Shown here: piece after piece, positions 61,392-64,000 of the stretch
Layout of the letters: every line of letters starts with the position of its first letter
Position numbering within the stretch: position 1 is the stretch's first letter
Assembly (NCBI RefSeq): GCF_039523795.1
Contig: NZ_BAAAFZ010000072.1
Span: 1-64,000, forward strand
Source of the DNA: Craurococcus roseus
GTDB lineage: Bacteria; Pseudomonadota; Alphaproteobacteria; Acetobacterales; Acetobacteraceae
Direction of reading: 5' to 3'
DNA: 64,000 nt
Made by a program: the position numbers and the translations under genes
The notes under the pieces: model-generated
Database searches by the model: none
Told to the model about the DNA's origin: nothing
Seen by the model: the letters and a program-made list of their open reading frames with translations, nothing else

Positions 61392-63067
61392 CGTCTGCCC
61401 TGGACCCGGTCGAATACGCCGTGCTGAGCCAGTCCCTCGTCGCCGCCGCGCGGGAGATGGGGGCGAAGCTCGTGCGCTCCGCCTACTCCACCATCCTGCG
61501 CGAGGCGCGCGACGGCTCCGCGGCGGTGCTGGACGCCCGGGGGCAGACGGTCGCGCAGGCCGAGCTGATCCCCATGCAGCTCGGCACCATCGGGCGCATC
61601 TTCGCGGCCTGCGCCGCGCTCTACCCGCCCGAGGAATTCACCGAAGACGACTTCGTCGCCATCAACGACCCGTACTCGGGCGGCCAGCACCTCCAGGACG
61701 TCTTCCTGTTCCACCCGATCCTCCACGGCGGGCGCGTGCTCGGCTTCGCCGCCTCCGTCGCGCACCACCTGGACCTCGGCGGCGGCAACCCGGGCCTGAA
61801 CACGCTGGCCGCGGACGTCTACGCCGAGGGGCTGATCGTGCCGCCGCTCAAGCTGAGCATGGCGCGCGACTGGCACGGGCCGGACGGCAAGGGCGGCGCC
61901 TTCCAGCGGCTGCTCCGCGCCAACGTGCGGGTGCCGCACCAGACCATGGGCGACTTCGATGCGCAGATGGCGGCCAACGCGGTCGGCGCGCTCCGCGTCC
62001 GCGAACTGGCGGACAGGCACGGCGCCGAGAAGGTGCTCGCCGCCATGGCGGCGTTGCAGGACTATTCGGAAGCGCGGATGCGCGCCGCCATCGCCGCCGT
62101 GCCCGACGGGATCTACACCGGCGAGGACGCGGTGGACGACGACGGCCTCTCGGACGCGCCCCTGCCGGTGCGCGCCACCGTCACCGTGTCCGGCGACTCC
62201 CTGTCCGTGGACTTCGCGGGCACGGCGCCGCAGGTCCGCAGCACGCTGAACGCGCCCTTCGCGTCAACGGTCTCGGCGGCCGTGTCCTGCGTGAAGGCGG
62301 CGCTCACCAGCCCCGACATCCCGTTCAACGACGGCGCCATGCGGCCGATCGCGGTGTCGGCGCCGGAGGGCAGCTTGCTGAACCCGCGCCACCCGGCGCC
62401 GGTGCGGGCGCGGATGGAGGCGTGCTCGCGGGCCTGGAACGCGGTCATGCGCGCGCTCGCGCAAGCCGTGCCGGAGAGGGTGATCGCGCCGGGCTACGAC
62501 ACCACCACATCCTTCTGCCTGGCGCACCTGGGGCCGGGCGGCTGGTCCGTGTACCTGGAGGTCTTCGGCGGCGGCTACGGCGCGTCGGCCGACACGGACG
62601 GCTGCGACGCCGTGGACAACCCCCTGTCGAACTGTTCCAACACGCCGGTCGAGGCGCTGGACCAGGACTTCCCCTTCTTCCGCGTGACGCGCTACGCGTT
62701 GCGGCCCGACAGCGGCGGCGCCGGGGCGCGCCGAGGCGGCACCGGCTTCCTGCGGTCCTACGAGATCCTGGCGGACGGCGTGCGGCTGTCCATCTACAGC
62801 GACCGCTTCCGGCGGCCGGCCGAGGGGCTCTTCGGCGCCGCCGCCGGCGAGACGGGCTACTGCGAGGTGCTGCGCGGGGGGCAGCGCATGCGGGTGCGGT
62901 CCAAGGACCAGGTGGACCTCCTGCGCGGCGACGTGGTGACGATGGCCCCCGGCGGCGGGGGCGGCTACGGCGACCCCGCGCTCCGCCCCGCCGCGATGGC
63001 TGAGGACGATCTGGCGGACGGCCTCGCCACCGCCGCGGGCGCCGCACCGGCGGCGGCGGTGGCCTAG
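61388..63067 (+). CDS. hyuB: Hydantoinase B/oxoprolinase family protein (HyuB)
   Basis: The 559-residue protein has HyuB signatures: DPVEYAVLSQSLVAAAREMGAKLVRSAYSTILREARD, NDPYSGGQHLQDVFLFHPI, SVAHHLDLGG, VDFAGTAPQVRSTLNAPFASTVSA and the C-terminal RRGGTGFLRSYEIL and MAPGGGGGYGDP. It supplies the second half of the ATP-dependent hydantoinase active site together with HyuA. The ATG overlaps the hyuA stop. A FAD oxidoreductase gene follows five bases later, so the three genes form one operon. Confidence 0.92.
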   Translation: MTSALDPVEYAVLSQSLVAAAREMGAKLVRSAYSTILREARDGSAAVLDARGQTVAQAELIPMQLGTIGRIFAACAALYPPEEFTEDDFVAINDPYSGGQHLQDVFLFHPILHGGRVLGFAASVAHHLDLGGGNPGLNTLAADVYAEGLIVPPLKLSMARDWHGPDGKGGAFQRLLRANVRVPHQTMGDFDAQMAANAVGALRVRELADRHGAEKVLAAMAALQDYSEARMRAAIAAVPDGIYTGEDAVDDDGLSDAPLPVRATVTVSGDSLSVDFAGTAPQVRSTLNAPFASTVSAAVSCVKAALTSPDIPFNDGAMRPIAVSAPEGSLLNPRHPAPVRARMEACSRAWNAVMRALAQAVPERVIAPGYDTTTSFCLAHLGPGGWSVYLEVFGGGYGASADTDGCDAVDNPLSNCSNTPVEALDQDFPFFRVTRYALRPDSGGAGARRGGTGFLRSYEILADGVRLSIYSDRFRRPAEGLFGAAAGETGYCEVLRGGQRMRVRSKDQVDLLRGDVVTMAPGGGGGYGDPALRPAAMAEDDLADGLATAAGAAPAAAVA

Positions 63068-63071
63068 CCCC

Positions 63072-64000
63072 ATGGCGCTCTCGGCCGACAGCCACGACCG
63101 CTCGCTCTGGAGCGCCACCTGCGAGGAGCCGGCGCCGCCCGCGCCGCCGTTCGGGGGCGAGGCGGAGGTGGACGCGGCCGTCATCGGCGGCGGCATCACC
63201 GGCTGCAGCGCCGCGCTGTCGCTGGCCGAGGCGGGCGCGCGGGTCGCGGTGCTGGAGGCGCGGGGGATAGGCTGGGGCGCCTCCGGCCGCAACGGCGGGC
63301 AAGTCATCCCGGGCGTGAAGCTCGACCCGTCCGAGCTGGCGGCCCGCTTCGGGGAGGAGCGCGGCGTGGCCCTGGCGCGCGCGGTCGGCGGCGCGGCCGA
63401 CGCGGTGTTCGACCGCGCGGAGCGGCACCAGATCCGCTGCGCGCCGGTGCGCGCTGGCTGGATACAGGCGGCGCACGCCCCGGCGGCGCTGCCGCGCGTG
63501 CTGCGCCGAGCCGAGGAGTGGCGCGCCATGGGCGCGCCGGTGGAGGTGCTGGACGCGGACGCGCTCGCCCGCCGCACCGGCGCCGTCGGCTACTGCGGGG
63601 GCTGGCGGGACGGGCGCGCCGGGACGCTGCACCCGCTGGCCTACGTGCGCGGCCTGGCGCGCGCCGCGAGGGGCGCGGGGGCGGCGCTGCACGGCGGGTC
63701 GCCGGTGGTCCGGCTGTCCCGGCGCGATGGCCGCTGGCTCCTGGAAACGGCGAACGGCGGCCGGCTGCGCGCCCGCGCGGTGGTCGCGGGGACGGACGGC
63801 TACACGGACGCCTTGGTGGACGGCCTGCGGCGCACGCTGTTGCTGGTGCAGAGCATCCAGGTCGCGACCGCGCCGCTGCCGCCGGCCGCGCGGGCGGCGG
63901 TGCTGCCGGGCGGCGAGTGCGTGTCGGAAACCCGCCGCCTCGCCTTCTACTTCCGCCGCTCGCCCGACGGCCGCGTCGTCTTCGGCGGCCGCGGCGCGGT
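63072..64000 (+). CDS. FAD-dependent oxidoreductase, DAO/PuuB-like family (cut by window end)
   Basis: The open frame (about 309 codons, continuing past the edge) has the FAD-binding motif DAAVIGGGITGCSAALSLAEAGARVAVLEARGIGWGASGRNGGQ, the pattern of gamma-glutamylputrescine oxidase/OrdL and related D-amino-acid or sarcosine oxidases. The substrate-binding and second FAD segments follow (RAVVAGTDGYTDALV). It likely oxidises an amine or N-methyl amino acid released after HyuAB action, such as sarcosine from N-methylhydantoin. It starts five bases after hyuB. Confidence 0.88.
   Translation, partial: MALSADSHDRSLWSATCEEPAPPAPPFGGEAEVDAAVIGGGITGCSAALSLAEAGARVAVLEARGIGWGASGRNGGQVIPGVKLDPSELAARFGEERGVALARAVGGAADAVFDRAERHQIRCAPVRAGWIQAAHAPAALPRVLRRAEEWRAMGAPVEVLDADALARRTGAVGYCGGWRDGRAGTLHPLAYVRGLARAARGAGAALHGGSPVVRLSRRDGRWLLETANGGRLRARAVVAGTDGYTDALVDGLRRTLLLVQSIQVATAPLPPAARAAVLPGGECVSETRRLAFYFRRSPDGRVVFGGRGA

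Overview
The window is very GC-rich (clearly above 70% by eye) with dense, mostly single-strand gene clusters and few non-coding gaps. Gene families and order (a peptidylprolyl isomerase-argJ unit divergent from secA, a phasin gene, many orphan LysR/TctC/TRAP catabolic clusters, TTG/GTG starts) suggest an alphaproteobacterium of the Rhodospirillales/Acetobacteraceae type (Roseomonas-like). This placement is inferred from gene content only. No rRNA, tRNA, CRISPR array or intact mobile element was seen.

Layout. 1-9.4 kb: a cut-off gamma-glutamyltransferase lipoprotein divergent from an M48/TPR protease, DsbA-like and MBL-fold genes; then M81 peptidase, AspA/AstE-type hydrolase, a CinA-N protein, a GNAT-Nudix fusion and a phasin with its own promoter and terminator. 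9.6-16.5 kb: methyltransferase, argJ, a parvulin-type isomerase, secA and an RluA-type pseudouridine synthase (housekeeping core). 16.5-18.4 kb: an SGNH esterase with two nearly identical C-terminal carbohydrate-binding modules, plus a small membrane protein. 18.5-27.7 kb: an acid/acyl-CoA catabolic region (LtnD-like dehydrogenase, SAF-domain dehydrogenase, MmgE/PrpD, a cysteine-less thiolase paired with a DUF35 protein, enoyl-CoA hydratase, acyl-CoA synthetase) interrupted by an RTX calcium-binding protein and a relic of a second SGNH gene. 27.8-33.7 kb: small secreted and EF-hand proteins, uricase with a divergent GntR regulator, a fatty-acid hydroxylase operon with three small proteins behind a 16-bp palindrome, and an EamA transporter.

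33.7-42.5 kb is a coherent carbohydrate-use cluster: TRAP transporter DctPQM, a two-subunit transketolase, an SDR and a LysR regulator on the minus strand, with a full-length transketolase divergent from the LysR gene. 42.6-43.8 kb is a rearrangement scar: an IS3-family orfA 5' end fused in frame to the 3' part of an MFS transporter gene, a 19-bp perfect inverted repeat and an IS481-type transposase tail. 43.8-51.3 kb: SnoaL-like protein, two glutathione transferases, iron alcohol dehydrogenase, aldehyde dehydrogenase, LysR and a divergent ABC substrate-binding protein (probable aldehyde/alcohol or xenobiotic oxidation).

51.8-58.2 kb: LysR, class III CoA-transferase, HMG-CoA-lyase-like enzyme, aconitase-type hydratase and a TctC receptor. 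The CoA-transferase and hydratase genes share an identical 20-bp upstream block containing a TTGCC-N11-GGCG dyad, which suggests one LysR regulon for uptake, hydration, CoA activation and cleavage of a tricarboxylate-like acid. An IS5-type transposase fragment follows. 58.7-64 kb: an XRE-cupin regulator divergent from hydantoinase/oxoprolinase subunits A and B and a DAO-family oxidoreductase cut by the window end.
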